DNA of 46,791 nt from a virus, in the IMG/VR virus record IMGVR_UViG_3300021962_000184, positions 1 through 46,791 of that record; one strand, 5' to 3'. Shown here piece after piece: positions 32,558 to 40,305 of the stretch. The translations under genes and the position numbers were made by a program. The notes beneath the pieces were generated by a model. That model ran no database searches. It was given only the letters and a program-made list of their open reading frames with translations, and was not told the DNA's origin. Positions within the stretch are counted from its first letter, which is position 1. Each line of letters begins with the position of its first letter.

Positions 32558-32823
32558 AGAAACATGCCTTTAGGAAAGATCTCCAGGATCTGTTGTCGAA
32601 ATACGAAGTAGATAAATACAGTGGTCTGCACAACTATATGATGTCTGAGCACATCGTGCGGTGGATTGAAGAATACATTCGAGAGCAAAATGTTGCTAAG
32701 AGTTGGTCCGCTGAACCGCAGACATCGTATTACGACTATATGAAACAGAAAGAGGATCCTAATGGCATTCAATCTAACACTGGAGCACGTACAAGCTCTT
32801 CTGAAGGGGAACAAGGAAGTTGA
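32554..32823 (+). CDS. Unknown protein (89 aa)
   Basis: An 89-aa, helical protein (MKKHAFRKDLQDLLSKYEVDKYSGLHNYMM...) with a Ser-rich tail. Its last 62 nt overlap the endolysin gene in another frame, a large but typical phage overlap. The LQDLLSKYEVDKY.GLHN segment occurs in small T4-like proteins, including some said to regulate RNA polymerase; no claim is made. Confidence 0.6.
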   Translation: MKKHAFRKDLQDLLSKYEVDKYSGLHNYMMSEHIVRWIEEYIREQNVAKSWSAEPQTSYYDYMKQKEDPNGIQSNTGARTSSSEGEQGS

Positions 32824-33637
32824 AGCATGGCACAAGGCCATGGTCAAAGTGTTCCCAAAGTATAAAATTGACACTCCAGAGCGCGTTGCTGGATTTATCG
32901 CTCAATGCGCGCACGAGTCAAATAATTTTTCTGCGCTCGAGGAAAATCTCCACTATCGCGCGGAGACCCTTGATAAAATCTTCCCAAAGTACTTCGTAAA
33001 AGCAGGCCGTAAGGCAGCAGACTATGCAAAGCAACCTGAAAAGATTGCTAACATTGTTTACGGTGGTCGTATGGGGAATAACCAGCCAGGTGACGGATAT
33101 CTGTTCCGTGGCCGTGGTGTCATTCAGCTAACTGGCCGTGACAACTACACCAACTTTGGTAAGACTATTAACAAGTCAGCTGAAGAAGTTGCATCTTACT
33201 TAACATCCAAAGAAGGTGCTATTGAGTCTGCTTGCTGGTATTGGAACAGCCGCAACATCAACAAAGCTGCTGATGCAGGCGACATTGTTGCAATGACGAA
33301 GCTAATCAACGGTGGGACAATCGGTCTAGAAGACCGTAAGAAGCACTATCTACACGCTCTAGCAGTGCTTACAGGGAAAGAGGTGCATCATGCCCCAGCA
33401 GCCCCTGTAGAAGCGGCTCCTAGCGCGGCTCCGGCAGCCTCTGCACCAGCTTCTCGTGTACTTAAAGTGGGGTCACGTGGTGCTCAGGTCAAGAAGCTAC
33501 AAGAAGCTCTTGGCGTAGGTGCTGATGGTTCGTTCGGTCCTGGCACCGAAGCTGCTTTGAAGACCTGGCAAGCTGCTAACGGACTTGAAGCTGATGGTGT
33601 TGCTGGACCAGCAACTCTTGCTAAACTGTTGAAATAA
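32762..33637 (+). CDS. Endolysin: GH19 chitinase-like muramidase with peptidoglycan-binding domain
   Basis: A 291-aa protein. Residues 1-205 are a GH19/lysozyme-like domain (IAQCAHESNNF with E52, EENLHYRAETL, GYLFRGRGVIQLTGRDNY, CWYWNSRNIN). An Ala/Pro linker follows, then residues about 228-291 are a PG_binding_1 repeat (LKVGSRGAQVKKLQEALGV, ADGSFGPGTEAALKTWQ). It cleaves the wall glycan at lysis. There is no signal peptide, so it needs a holin not seen nearby. Confidence 0.88.
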   Translation: MAFNLTLEHVQALLKGNKEVEAWHKAMVKVFPKYKIDTPERVAGFIAQCAHESNNFSALEENLHYRAETLDKIFPKYFVKAGRKAADYAKQPEKIANIVYGGRMGNNQPGDGYLFRGRGVIQLTGRDNYTNFGKTINKSAEEVASYLTSKEGAIESACWYWNSRNINKAADAGDIVAMTKLINGGTIGLEDRKKHYLHALAVLTGKEVHHAPAAPVEAAPSAAPAASAPASRVLKVGSRGAQVKKLQEALGVGADGSFGPGTEAALKTWQAANGLEADGVAGPATLAKLLK

Positions 33638-33665
33638 CACAAAATCTTTTTTTAAAAATAACTGT

Positions 33666-33702
33666 AAGGGCTGTTGACATTTGCGTTGGCAGCCCTTATA
33701 TT
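33666..33702 (+). promoter_or_regulatory. Early promoter overlapped by an 8-bp inverted repeat
   Basis: TTGACA 33674-33679, TATATT 33697-33702. AAGGGCTG (33666-33673) and CAGCCCTT (33690-33697) bracket the -35 and spacer, an operator-like layout. CCCTT can also pair with the AAGGG ribosome site downstream. Confidence 0.68.
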
Positions 33703-33729
33703 ATTATTATGAGCAAGGGAGAAGAGATC

Positions 33730-33939
33730 ATGCTGAAAGCTACTGTGGTTCGTGAATGGGCAGAAGTGAAGCGTAACGGTTTCAAAGTTGAAGATTGGTC
33801 CTGGACTGTGACGTTCTTCAAGGATGATGTTCGCATTGATGAGCACTACTACAAGAGCGCTCCGATTGCTAGCACTGCCGCTGCAATGTTCCGTCGTGGC
33901 GAGTTCACAACTAGCGAGTTTGGTGGAGTGCAGTTCTGA
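33730..33939 (+). CDS. Unknown protein (69 aa)
   Basis: A 69-aa protein (MLKATVVREWAEVKRNGFKVEDWSW...), beta-rich. ATG 33730 is used because AAGGGAG sits 8 nt upstream and the expected transcription start is near 33709, which would make the earlier ATG leaderless. Unknown. Confidence 0.58.
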   Translation: MLKATVVREWAEVKRNGFKVEDWSWTVTFFKDDVRIDEHYYKSAPIASTAAAMFRRGEFTTSEFGGVQF

Positions 33940-34136
33940 TGCCAAAATATATTCACGAACGTTGGGGCACTGACAAGCATTATTATGTTGCCCATAACGG
34001 AATTGGTAGTTATACTATTAAACAGTTTGAAAAAGGTTGTCTAAAGACTGAACTTCGTGTAAACCGGGAAGAGAAGCTCAGCTTCGAACAGAAACTTCTA
34101 GAGAATGGATGGAAAGAACATGCAAACTACCGCTGA
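33939..34136 (+). CDS. Unknown protein (65 aa)
   Basis: A 65-aa basic protein (MPKYIHERWGTDKHYYVAHNGIGSYT...) sharing a base with the previous stop. The next gene begins inside it. Unknown. Confidence 0.55.
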   Translation: MPKYIHERWGTDKHYYVAHNGIGSYTIKQFEKGCLKTELRVNREEKLSFEQKLLENGWKEHANYR

Positions 34137-34332
34137 TCGTATGGCCCTGATTCGCCTTGCTCACGCTAACTTCAAAGCTAAGAATGCTCGTCAAGCTCAC
34201 ATGAAGCGTGTTGAGAAAATGGTCAAAGAAAACGCCGATGAGCGTTACTGGACCGATGCTCCGCAGTATGCTGAAAAGTACTACGGTGAGACTTATCGGG
34301 AAACGACTCGTTTTGACAATGATTGGGATTGA
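34120..34332 (+). CDS. Unknown basic protein (70 aa)
   Basis: A 70-aa, helical, Lys/Arg-rich protein (ADRMALIRLAHANFKAKNARQAHMKRVEK...). GGAAAG lies 2-7 nt upstream of ATG 34120. Possibly nucleic-acid binding. Unknown. Confidence 0.52.
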   Translation: MQTTADRMALIRLAHANFKAKNARQAHMKRVEKMVKENADERYWTDAPQYAEKYYGETYRETTRFDNDWD

Positions 34333-34344
34333 AAGGAAACTACA

Positions 34345-34587
34345 ATGACTCGTGAAGACATGATTGAGAAACTGCGTGCTGGTGAATGCCGCGTGATCTT
34401 TACTAAGCTGAATGGTGAACAGCGTGATATGCGTTGCACACTCAAGGTGGATCTAATTGCTGAGGACAAACGTCCGAAGAATGGTTCTGCTGAGTATAGT
34501 GAAGAGATGGTTCGTGCATTTGATCTTGCCAAGCAAGAGTTTCGTACGTTTAAAGTCGCAAATGTGATCTCGTTTGCCCCCCTATAA
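34345..34587 (+). CDS. DUF2693/WYL_2-like small SH3-fold protein
   Basis: An 80-aa protein. The block VIFTKLNGEQRDMRCTLKVDLI followed by AFDLAKQEFRTFKVANVISF matches the small phage DUF2693 (WYL_2, SH3-like barrel) family from memory: F-T-K-x-x-G-x-x-R-x-M-x-C-T-L then F-R-x-F. Such proteins occur next to gp32-type genes in T4-like phages; role unknown. AAGGAAA precedes the ATG. Confidence 0.72.
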   Translation: MTREDMIEKLRAGECRVIFTKLNGEQRDMRCTLKVDLIAEDKRPKNGSAEYSEEMVRAFDLAKQEFRTFKVANVISFAPL

Positions 34588-34590
34588 ATA
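34583..34590 (+). promoter_or_regulatory. T4-type late promoter motif
   Basis: Exact TATAAATA overlapping the previous stop, 26 nt before the ATG at 34616, with AAAGGAG between. Confidence 0.55.
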
Positions 34591-34615
34591 ATAGACCAGC
34601 AGTAAAGGAGAACAA

Positions 34616-34834
34616 ATGGATCCCCTTCTACAAACAGCTCTCATTGCTGGCGGCATCTTTGCCGTCAGCTATCTTATTGGCAGAAGCCATGGTCAGGCTA
34701 GCCAAGATCAGATCATTGGGGCTACAATCGACCATCTGATCGAAGATGGATATCTCTACTGGACAAAAGACAACAGTGGTGATATTGTTCTTCATAAAAT
34801 AAATGAGTTACCGCGTGAATCTTATGTTGACTAA
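34616..34834 (+). CDS. Small membrane-anchored protein (72 aa)
   Basis: A 72-aa protein: MDPLLQTALIAGGIFAVSYLIG is a membrane anchor, followed by a soluble domain (GATIDHLIEDGYLYWTKDNSGDIVLH). Strong ribosome site AAAGGAG. Resembles small T4-like membrane proteins of unknown role. Confidence 0.65.
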   Translation: MDPLLQTALIAGGIFAVSYLIGRSHGQASQDQIIGATIDHLIEDGYLYWTKDNSGDIVLHKINELPRESYVD

Positions 34835-34855
34835 TCCTCTCGCACAGGCTATAAT
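34827..34855 (+). promoter_or_regulatory. Promoter TTGACT-N17-TATAAT
   Basis: TTGACT 34827-34832 and TATAAT 34850-34855, overlapping the end of the previous gene; leads into the basic protein at 34891. Confidence 0.7.
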
Positions 34856-34890
34856 GATGGCATACCGCAAAGGTATTGATGGAGATGTGA

Positions 34891-35517
34891 ATGGCACGCA
34901 AGCCTCAGACGAAAGAACAGATCGCAGCCCGAGTGGCCAAAGCCCAAGCAACCAAAGCAGCGAAGAAGAGTGCTGCACTTGCTCAGATGGGTGTGGCTGC
35001 CAAGAAGCCGACTAAGAAAGCACGCAAAGCTCGTGTTATGACTGCTGAGCAAAAGCAAGCAGCTGTGGCTCGTCTTGCTGCTGCTCGTGAGTCGAAAGGT
35101 CCTTCCACCAACACTATGATTGATGCAGATGTTCGCAATCTGCCTGATGAGCATGTATTCAGCTTGAAGAACGTTCGTCAGTGGATCAAGACCAATAAAG
35201 AGTTGTTGGTTGCGATGAAAGGGATGAAAGACTCCAAGGAAGCGTCTGAGCGTGCTTCTTACAATAACGTTGAGACATACGTTGCAAACCTCGAGGCTTA
35301 TCTTCGCAGTGGTCAGTACACTGATCTGCGTTACGGTGAGCACGGTCAAACCGCAGTCAAGTACATTTGCAGAGCGATGGCTTATTATGCAAATGGAATG
35401 CCTAAGAGATCTGTTGGAGTCGTGTACCCCGACATTGGTCTCTATACTCAAGAAATGGATGACAATGACAGACGAAAAGCAATTCCTTACAAAGCAAAAG
35501 TTCACAAAGCTAATTGA
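34891..35517 (+). CDS. Basic phage protein of unknown function (208 aa)
   Basis: A 208-aa protein. Residues 1-60 are Lys/Ala-rich (KEQIAARVAKAQATKAAKKSAALAQ...), histone-like and probably nucleic-acid binding. The C-terminal 140 residues form a helical domain (FSLKNVRQWIKTNKELLVAMKGMK...). It lies upstream of the gp33-like and gp32 genes, as uncharacterised T4-like proteins do, and overlaps the gp33-like gene by 53 nt. A DNA replication or transcription role is plausible. Confidence 0.62.
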   Translation: MARKPQTKEQIAARVAKAQATKAAKKSAALAQMGVAAKKPTKKARKARVMTAEQKQAAVARLAAARESKGPSTNTMIDADVRNLPDEHVFSLKNVRQWIKTNKELLVAMKGMKDSKEASERASYNNVETYVANLEAYLRSGQYTDLRYGEHGQTAVKYICRAMAYYANGMPKRSVGVVYPDIGLYTQEMDDNDRRKAIPYKAKVHKAN

Positions 35518-35698
35518 GGACGTAGTCCAAAAGCGTAATGTGAGCTACATGGATGCTGTGATAAACGTCTGCAGTGATCACGATGTTGATCTTGAAGACG
35601 TCCGAAAGTTTATCACTCCAATCATCAAGGATAAGATTCAGGCCGAAGCTATGCACCTAAATTTTCTTCCTAGAGCCAACACATTACCGTTTGACTAA
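35465..35698 (+). CDS. 33: gp33-like late transcription accessory protein (probable)
   Basis: A 77-aa protein: FTKLIEDVVQKRNVSYMDAVINVCSDHDVDLEDVRKFITPIIKDKIQAEAMHLNFLPRANTLPF. The SYMDAV...LEDV..F...IK.KI.AEAM.LNFLP block recalls the gp33 late-transcription coactivator of marine T4-like phages, which links the sigma-like gp55 to the gp45 clamp. Position next to gp32 supports this. The family resemblance is recalled, not computed. ATG 35465 (35459 also possible). Confidence 0.6.
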   Translation: MTDEKQFLTKQKFTKLIEDVVQKRNVSYMDAVINVCSDHDVDLEDVRKFITPIIKDKIQAEAMHLNFLPRANTLPFD

Positions 35699-35719
35699 CC
35701 CTATATAATGTACTATAAT
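35691..35719 (+). promoter_or_regulatory. Promoter for gp32
   Basis: TTGACT 35691-35696, a 17-nt spacer, TATAAT 35714-35719. It overlaps the gp33-like stop and leads to gp32 at 35754. GGAG lies before the ATG. Confidence 0.72.
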
Positions 35720-35753
35720 AACCATACGAACATACAAACATACGGAGAATAAT

Positions 35754-36650
35754 ATGTCTTTTGCAAACCTAAAACGTAACCGCACCGACCTCAGCAAGCT
35801 CGTCGAAGACGCTAAGAAAGCTACTGGTGGTGCAGAACGCGAAGCTGCTGATGAGCGCTTCTGGAATCCTACTCGCGATAAAGCTGGCAATGGCTATGCT
35901 GTTATTCGCTTCCTCCCTGGCAAAGAAGAAAACGGAACCCCTTGGGTTCGTTACTGGGACCACGCTTTCAAGGGTCCGACCGGTCAGTGGTATATCGAGA
36001 AGTCGCTGACTTCTCTTGGTCAGAATGACCCTCTTTCCGAACTGAACATGAAGATGTGGAACTCTGGTGATGAGTCCCAGAAGAAGATTGTTAGCTCTCG
36101 TAAGCGCACTCTTCGTTACGTTGCCAACGTCCTCGTGATCAGTGATCAGCAGAATCCTCAGAACGAAGGTCAGGTTAAGCTGTATCGCTTTGGTGCTAAG
36201 ATCTTTGAAAAGATCAAAGCTGCGATGCAACCTCAATTCCCCGACGAGAAGCCTATCAACCCATTCGATATGTGGGAAGGTGCTGACTTTGTTATTAAGA
36301 TTAGCTCTGAGATGGTTATGGGTAAGCCTCTGCCTAAGTATGATGCTTCATACTTCAAAGGAGCTTCCGCGTTGCTTGGTGGTGATGAAGCTAAGCTCGA
36401 AGTGCTCTACGACAAGCAGCACGCTCTTGGTGAGTGGGTCGATCCTGCTAACTACAAGACCTACGATCAGCTCAACGCTCGTTTGAAGATGGTGCTTGGT
36501 GAGTCTGCTCCTCGTACGACTCGTGAGACTGTCTCGTTGGATGAAGCTTCTGCTCCTCCTTCGCTCAAGACTGCTGAGAACACCAGCCTTGATGAGGCAG
36601 ACGACGATGATACGATGAGTCTGTTTGCTAAGCTCGCTAACGACGACTAA
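35754..36650 (+). CDS. 32: gp32 single-stranded DNA-binding protein
   Basis: A 298-aa homologue of T4 gp32: basic N-terminus for cooperativity (MSFANLKRNRTDLSKL), OB-fold core (GNGYAVIRFLPGKEENGTPWVRYWDHAFKG...YIEKSLTSLGQNDP...KRTLRYVANVLVISD), WEGADFVIKI and an acidic C-tail (DEADDDDTMSLFAKLANDD) for protein contacts. The T4 zinc ligands (Cys/His cluster) are absent and the site reads KSLTSLGQNDPLSE, as I recall for marine T4-like relatives. It coats replication intermediates. Its own promoter lies upstream and a strong terminator follows. Confidence 0.92.
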   Translation: MSFANLKRNRTDLSKLVEDAKKATGGAEREAADERFWNPTRDKAGNGYAVIRFLPGKEENGTPWVRYWDHAFKGPTGQWYIEKSLTSLGQNDPLSELNMKMWNSGDESQKKIVSSRKRTLRYVANVLVISDQQNPQNEGQVKLYRFGAKIFEKIKAAMQPQFPDEKPINPFDMWEGADFVIKISSEMVMGKPLPKYDASYFKGASALLGGDEAKLEVLYDKQHALGEWVDPANYKTYDQLNARLKMVLGESAPRTTRETVSLDEASAPPSLKTAENTSLDEADDDDTMSLFAKLANDD

Positions 36651-36673
36651 TCGTTAGCACATTAGATAAAGAG

Positions 36674-36700
36674 AAGCCCAGGTCTTGCCTGGGCTTTTTT
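36674..36700 (+). terminator. Intrinsic terminator after gp32
   Basis: AGCCCAGG-TCTTG-CCTGGGCT followed by TTTTT, between gp32 and the convergent tail gene. Confidence 0.93.
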
Positions 36701-36710
36701 ATTGTGTCAC

Positions 36711-38834
36711 TCAAAACTCAAACCGCCCGCCTCTATATACAGGGTCCCGTGCGGGTGGGGCATCCGATTGCCCACCAATATTAATTTGTGCACCGCCAAC
36801 GGTTGTATCACCACCAAGGTTGACTTGGGTAAGCCCGCCACCTGTTGATCCACTTTGGCTACCTGCCCCACCAGCAGCTAATTCAGCGCCCTGCATTGGT
36901 GTTGGTACGTTCATTGCAGCATACAGTCTTGATACACCTGCCGAGATTGTGGCCATATCATCTTCTGTAAAGTTCTTTAAACCTTTACCAAAGTCAATAT
37001 CATTTGCGTTGCCCAGACCAATCCCATTATAAACATCCCCGTTAATTAGGTTATCTTTAACAGCTAAAATTGTCGCCACACCCTTTAGCATCTTGGTTAG
37101 GCCAGCTTCGGGATCGCCAACATCCATATTTCCCAAACCTGTAAACGAGGCGACGAGGCTATCGAGTGCTTGGCCCAAAGTATCCATTTGCGTTATGATT
37201 AATGGGTCTAGATTTTTTAATGGTTCCAACCCCTCAATTAAACGATCTATTATCCCCTTTTTTAAGTCATCTTTGACATTTGTTCCAAACAAACTATCGA
37301 ATACACCGGCGATTGATGCAAGTACTTCATTCCCTGCCGCACCTAGTTTAGCAATACCATCTGTTGCAAAGAAAGCTAGCAATCCACCCGACAAACTTTT
37401 TAAGCTGTCGCCCAGCCCACTCAAGTCAGGCATATCCTTTAACTCTGCAAACTTTTTTATGCCTTCTACGGTATTGATTAACAGATTCTTGAACCCTTCA
37501 CCTGGTTGTGCACCCGTTAAGTTTGCTAAAGCTGAAATTCCAGCATCACCAGCACCAATACCAGCAAAGAAAAATCCTATACCCGCACCAATGGCGCCCA
37601 TACCTACAGTGGCACCAATCATAGCCGGCGCAAATAAGGCACCGCCAGCCGCACCAACACCTATTAATCCGCCTATCACGGCCGCAGCTTCTGGAGTAAA
37701 CAACATAATACTATCAACAACATTGCCGACAAGTGTTTTTAAGTTGGCACCGGTAGCCTCCATTGCTCCAATAGCCATATCGCCAGCAGCAAGTGCAGTA
37801 AAGAAGGCTGCAATACCAGCTCCGATGGCTGCAATGCCTATAGTAGCTTTTGCGGTGGTGGCAGGGCCAGCAATAGCTCCAAATATAGCTCCTGAAACAA
37901 ATAGGCCCGCTAATGCTCCGCCACTAACTGCACTAAATTTATCAATAACGTCTGCTATAGTTGTAGCAAAATTACCAAGAAATGTTCCTGTTGCGCCCAT
38001 CTCAGCAATAGCCATATCACCAGCAGCAAGTGCAGTAAAGAATAAACTAATACCGGCGCCAATGGCTGCAATGCCTATTGTAGCTTTCCCGGTTGTTTTA
38101 GGATCTGCAATAGCACCAAATAATCCACCAGCAGCAAACAGCCCTGCTAGTCCTGCAGCACCAACTGCAGTAAGAGATCCAATACCATCTCCTATATTTT
38201 TTAACAAAATAGCGAGGCTTGAACCATCTCCAAATTTAGATATTATTGCGTCTGCAACAGACAGTTCTGTTAGAAATGCGGCAATACCAAAACCTATGAG
38301 CCCAATACCTATACCACCTTTGAACGCTCCTCCAACACCAGCAACTTTACCAAACAGAGCAGCACCGGCAAACAATCCACCTAAAGCTAGAATAGATGGT
38401 GTGCCAAATGCTCCCAAACCTGCAGCAAGATTGGTTAATAGGTTCTTTAGGTTTTCACCATCACCAAATCTACTCATTATAGCTTCTGCGCCTGCAAGAC
38501 CTAAAAAGAATGCTCCAATTCCTGCTCCAGCTAATCCTAAACCTTTGAAGATGTCTCCAATACCAGCGCCTATTCCAGCTCCAGCATCACCTGCACCGGA
38601 TAGAGTATTACCAATTAATCCTTTTGATTGTACTGATTCTCTTTTGTTTTCTAAATCTTTCAGACGTGCGTTTGTTGCGTCTGTTTGATCTTTACGAGAC
38701 TTTTCAGCCATCTTTTTTTGCATATCGGCGAGGAAGTTGGCTAGATCTTCTCTAGCCAATCTATTTTCTTCTTTAGATTCTTCATGATTGCTCTTTAGAG
38801 TATCATTAATGTCTTTTAAGGTTATGCTCGCCAT
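36711..38834 (-). CDS. Large Gly/Ala-repeat tail protein (possible tape-measure-like)
   Basis: A 707-aa protein. Residues 1-75 are a charged coiled coil (NHEESKEENRLAREDLANFLADMQKKMAEK). The rest is built from repeats of hydrophobic Gly/Ala segments such as GAGIGAFFLGLAGAEAIMSRFGDG...NLLTNLAAGLG and IGIAAIGAGIAAFFTALAAGDMAIG..., each about 75 aa. It ends in a Gly-rich tail. It is the last gene of the reverse tail operon after gp51, where T4 has 27-28-29, and its size and repeats suggest a tape-measure or hub protein. Identity is not certain. Confidence 0.55.
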   Translation of the reverse strand: MASITLKDINDTLKSNHEESKEENRLAREDLANFLADMQKKMAEKSRKDQTDATNARLKDLENKRESVQSKGLIGNTLSGAGDAGAGIGAGIGDIFKGLGLAGAGIGAFFLGLAGAEAIMSRFGDGENLKNLLTNLAAGLGAFGTPSILALGGLFAGAALFGKVAGVGGAFKGGIGIGLIGFGIAAFLTELSVADAIISKFGDGSSLAILLKNIGDGIGSLTAVGAAGLAGLFAAGGLFGAIADPKTTGKATIGIAAIGAGISLFFTALAAGDMAIAEMGATGTFLGNFATTIADVIDKFSAVSGGALAGLFVSGAIFGAIAGPATTAKATIGIAAIGAGIAAFFTALAAGDMAIGAMEATGANLKTLVGNVVDSIMLFTPEAAAVIGGLIGVGAAGGALFAPAMIGATVGMGAIGAGIGFFFAGIGAGDAGISALANLTGAQPGEGFKNLLINTVEGIKKFAELKDMPDLSGLGDSLKSLSGGLLAFFATDGIAKLGAAGNEVLASIAGVFDSLFGTNVKDDLKKGIIDRLIEGLEPLKNLDPLIITQMDTLGQALDSLVASFTGLGNMDVGDPEAGLTKMLKGVATILAVKDNLINGDVYNGIGLGNANDIDFGKGLKNFTEDDMATISAGVSRLYAAMNVPTPMQGAELAAGGAGSQSGSTGGGLTQVNLGGDTTVGGAQINIGGQSDAPPARDPVYRGGRFEF

Positions 38835-39004
38835 TATTTTCTCATTTGCTGCTGCTGTTGTTCCTTTATAAGATCCATAACCATATTAACATAAACATCT
38901 CTTTCCCACGGTAGCATATTTTCAATTTCTGTAAGAGAATACTTGTAATGATGCATTAAATTAAAGTTAACCTGATAATAGTTAACCAAATTGTTGTGGG
39001 ACAT
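38834..39004 (-). CDS. 51: gp51-like baseplate assembly protein
   Basis: A 56-codon gene. The product contains LMHHYKYSLTEIENMLPWERDVYVNMV and a QQQQQ tail, resembling the T4-type gp51 family needed for baseplate hub assembly (MLPWERxxY). It lies between gp26 and the 707-aa tail protein on the reverse strand. Its TAA overlaps the next ATG (TAATG). Confidence 0.62.
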   Translation of the reverse strand: MSHNNLVNYYQVNFNLMHHYKYSLTEIENMLPWERDVYVNMVMDLIKEQQQQQMRK

Positions 39005-39009
39005 GCTTA

Positions 39010-39714
39010 TTAAAAAAAATCTTGAAGGCCTCTTAATTCTACTTTATTGTGGTGACCACACTTACATGTAAATTCCAAAGAGTGTGAAAGTTGGGGCATT
39101 GCTTTTACAAAATCTTGAACCTTTGCAAATTGACTTGAGTTCAAACTTTCGATAAAATCAATTACTTCTTTGATGGGCTCATCAGATATTTTAATAGCCT
39201 CATCTTCTGTTAGAACACTATCAATGCAGTTAGCTATTGTATACAATGACTGATCAACGGAGTTTAGCTGAACGCCTTTAGGAGCTTTGATTAAGCTACC
39301 ATAATGTGGCCACTTCATTTTAATTTTAATTTTTTCGTTGATTGTAATAGTATCTGGTATGGATGAAATATCTACTTTTATTTCATCTAGATCTACACTT
39401 ACATTGTTTGGTGCTTCACATGAAGAGCAGTTAAGTGATAGGTCAATTTTTTCTCCAACAGATTTTGCTCTTATCTTTAAAAACAGATACTCAATATCAA
39501 ATGGCATCAGTTGGTTTTTATTAATATCATCATCGATACATGCTACTACAGTATCAACAATGCTGGATAGAATTTGATCCGTATCTTTAGACTCAAAAGC
39601 CATCAGCAGTATTTTTTCTTCTCTAACAAGGAACGGTCTAAATCTAACTTCCTTTTTTGAGGAAGGGATTGTTATACTATATTTTGGAGTGTTGTTAATT
39701 TTAGGCAAAGCCAT
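39010..39714 (-). CDS. 26: gp26-like baseplate hub protein
   Basis: A 234-aa protein. The N-terminal KEVRFRPFLVREEKILLMAFESKD segment is the gp26 family hallmark (baseplate hub subunit of T4-like phages). A central SLNCSSCEAPNNV and a C-terminal LEFTCKCGHHNKVEL provide two CxxC pairs that could bind zinc. It is next to gp51, as in T4 relatives. Confidence 0.8.
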   Translation of the reverse strand: MALPKINNTPKYSITIPSSKKEVRFRPFLVREEKILLMAFESKDTDQILSSIVDTVVACIDDDINKNQLMPFDIEYLFLKIRAKSVGEKIDLSLNCSSCEAPNNVSVDLDEIKVDISSIPDTITINEKIKIKMKWPHYGSLIKAPKGVQLNSVDQSLYTIANCIDSVLTEDEAIKISDEPIKEVIDFIESLNSSQFAKVQDFVKAMPQLSHSLEFTCKCGHHNKVELRGLQDFF

Positions 39715-39726
39715 GATGTAGAATCC

Positions 39727-40305
39727 TTATAATGTTTTCCATTTACGATAAGATAATTGCACTGTCATCTGTATTGCTTCCGATGCACTTGCATCAGACA
39801 ATTCAATAGATCCAATATTGATTGGGTATGCTTCTTGAAGTTCAACGCTGTAAACAATTTGATCCCTAGTATACAGATCAATATCAATAAAGGGATTTGA
39901 AAATATTGGTAACCCAATTCCCTTCTTTAGTTGGTGTATTTTTACCGTTCTACCATATCCATTTGGACCAAGAATATATCCAATTTCATATGTGTCTTTG
40001 TTCAGAACCAACGATTGCCATTGCTCAAAATACTTCCTAATACCATAATCATTCATCACGGTGAAGGACAAATTTATATCTTCATGAATTTCACTATAGG
40101 CAATTTTTTGGTTAAAACTGCCAATGATTTTATCATGAGATCCAAGCATTCTACCAGGCAGTTGTGCTGCACTGCAAAGAATGTTTAGCTCGCTTGTTGA
40201 TAAAGGGCTATTAGGAATAGGTGGCAGATCAACCCTATAGAGGTTAGCACGAGCAACTCCTCCACGCTTTGAGACAATACTTTTTAATTCTTCTATACCA
40301 GCCAT
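39727..40305 (-). CDS. gp19/gp54-family tail tube protein
   Basis: A 192-aa protein: the region VSKRGGVARANLYRVDLPP...CSAAQLPGRMLGS...YSVELQEAYPINIGSIELSDASASEAIQMTVQLSYRKW is typical of the T4 tail tube family (Phage_T4_gp19), in which the end 'LSYRKW' is conserved. It could be the main tube monomer (gp19), a paralogue, or the tube initiator gp54 (larger in T4). Stop and start share one base with gp2-like gene. Confidence 0.78.
   Translation of the reverse strand: MAGIEELKSIVSKRGGVARANLYRVDLPPIPNSPLSTSELNILCSAAQLPGRMLGSHDKIIGSFNQKIAYSEIHEDINLSFTVMNDYGIRKYFEQWQSLVLNKDTYEIGYILGPNGYGRTVKIHQLKKGIGLPIFSNPFIDIDLYTRDQIVYSVELQEAYPINIGSIELSDASASEAIQMTVQLSYRKWKTL

Noticed and set aside
37093-38688. 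531-codon forward frame opposite the Gly/Ala-repeat tail gene
   Set aside because: It is an antisense shadow of the repetitive low-stop region (Pro/Ala/Ile-rich) and has no ribosome site or recognisable motif.
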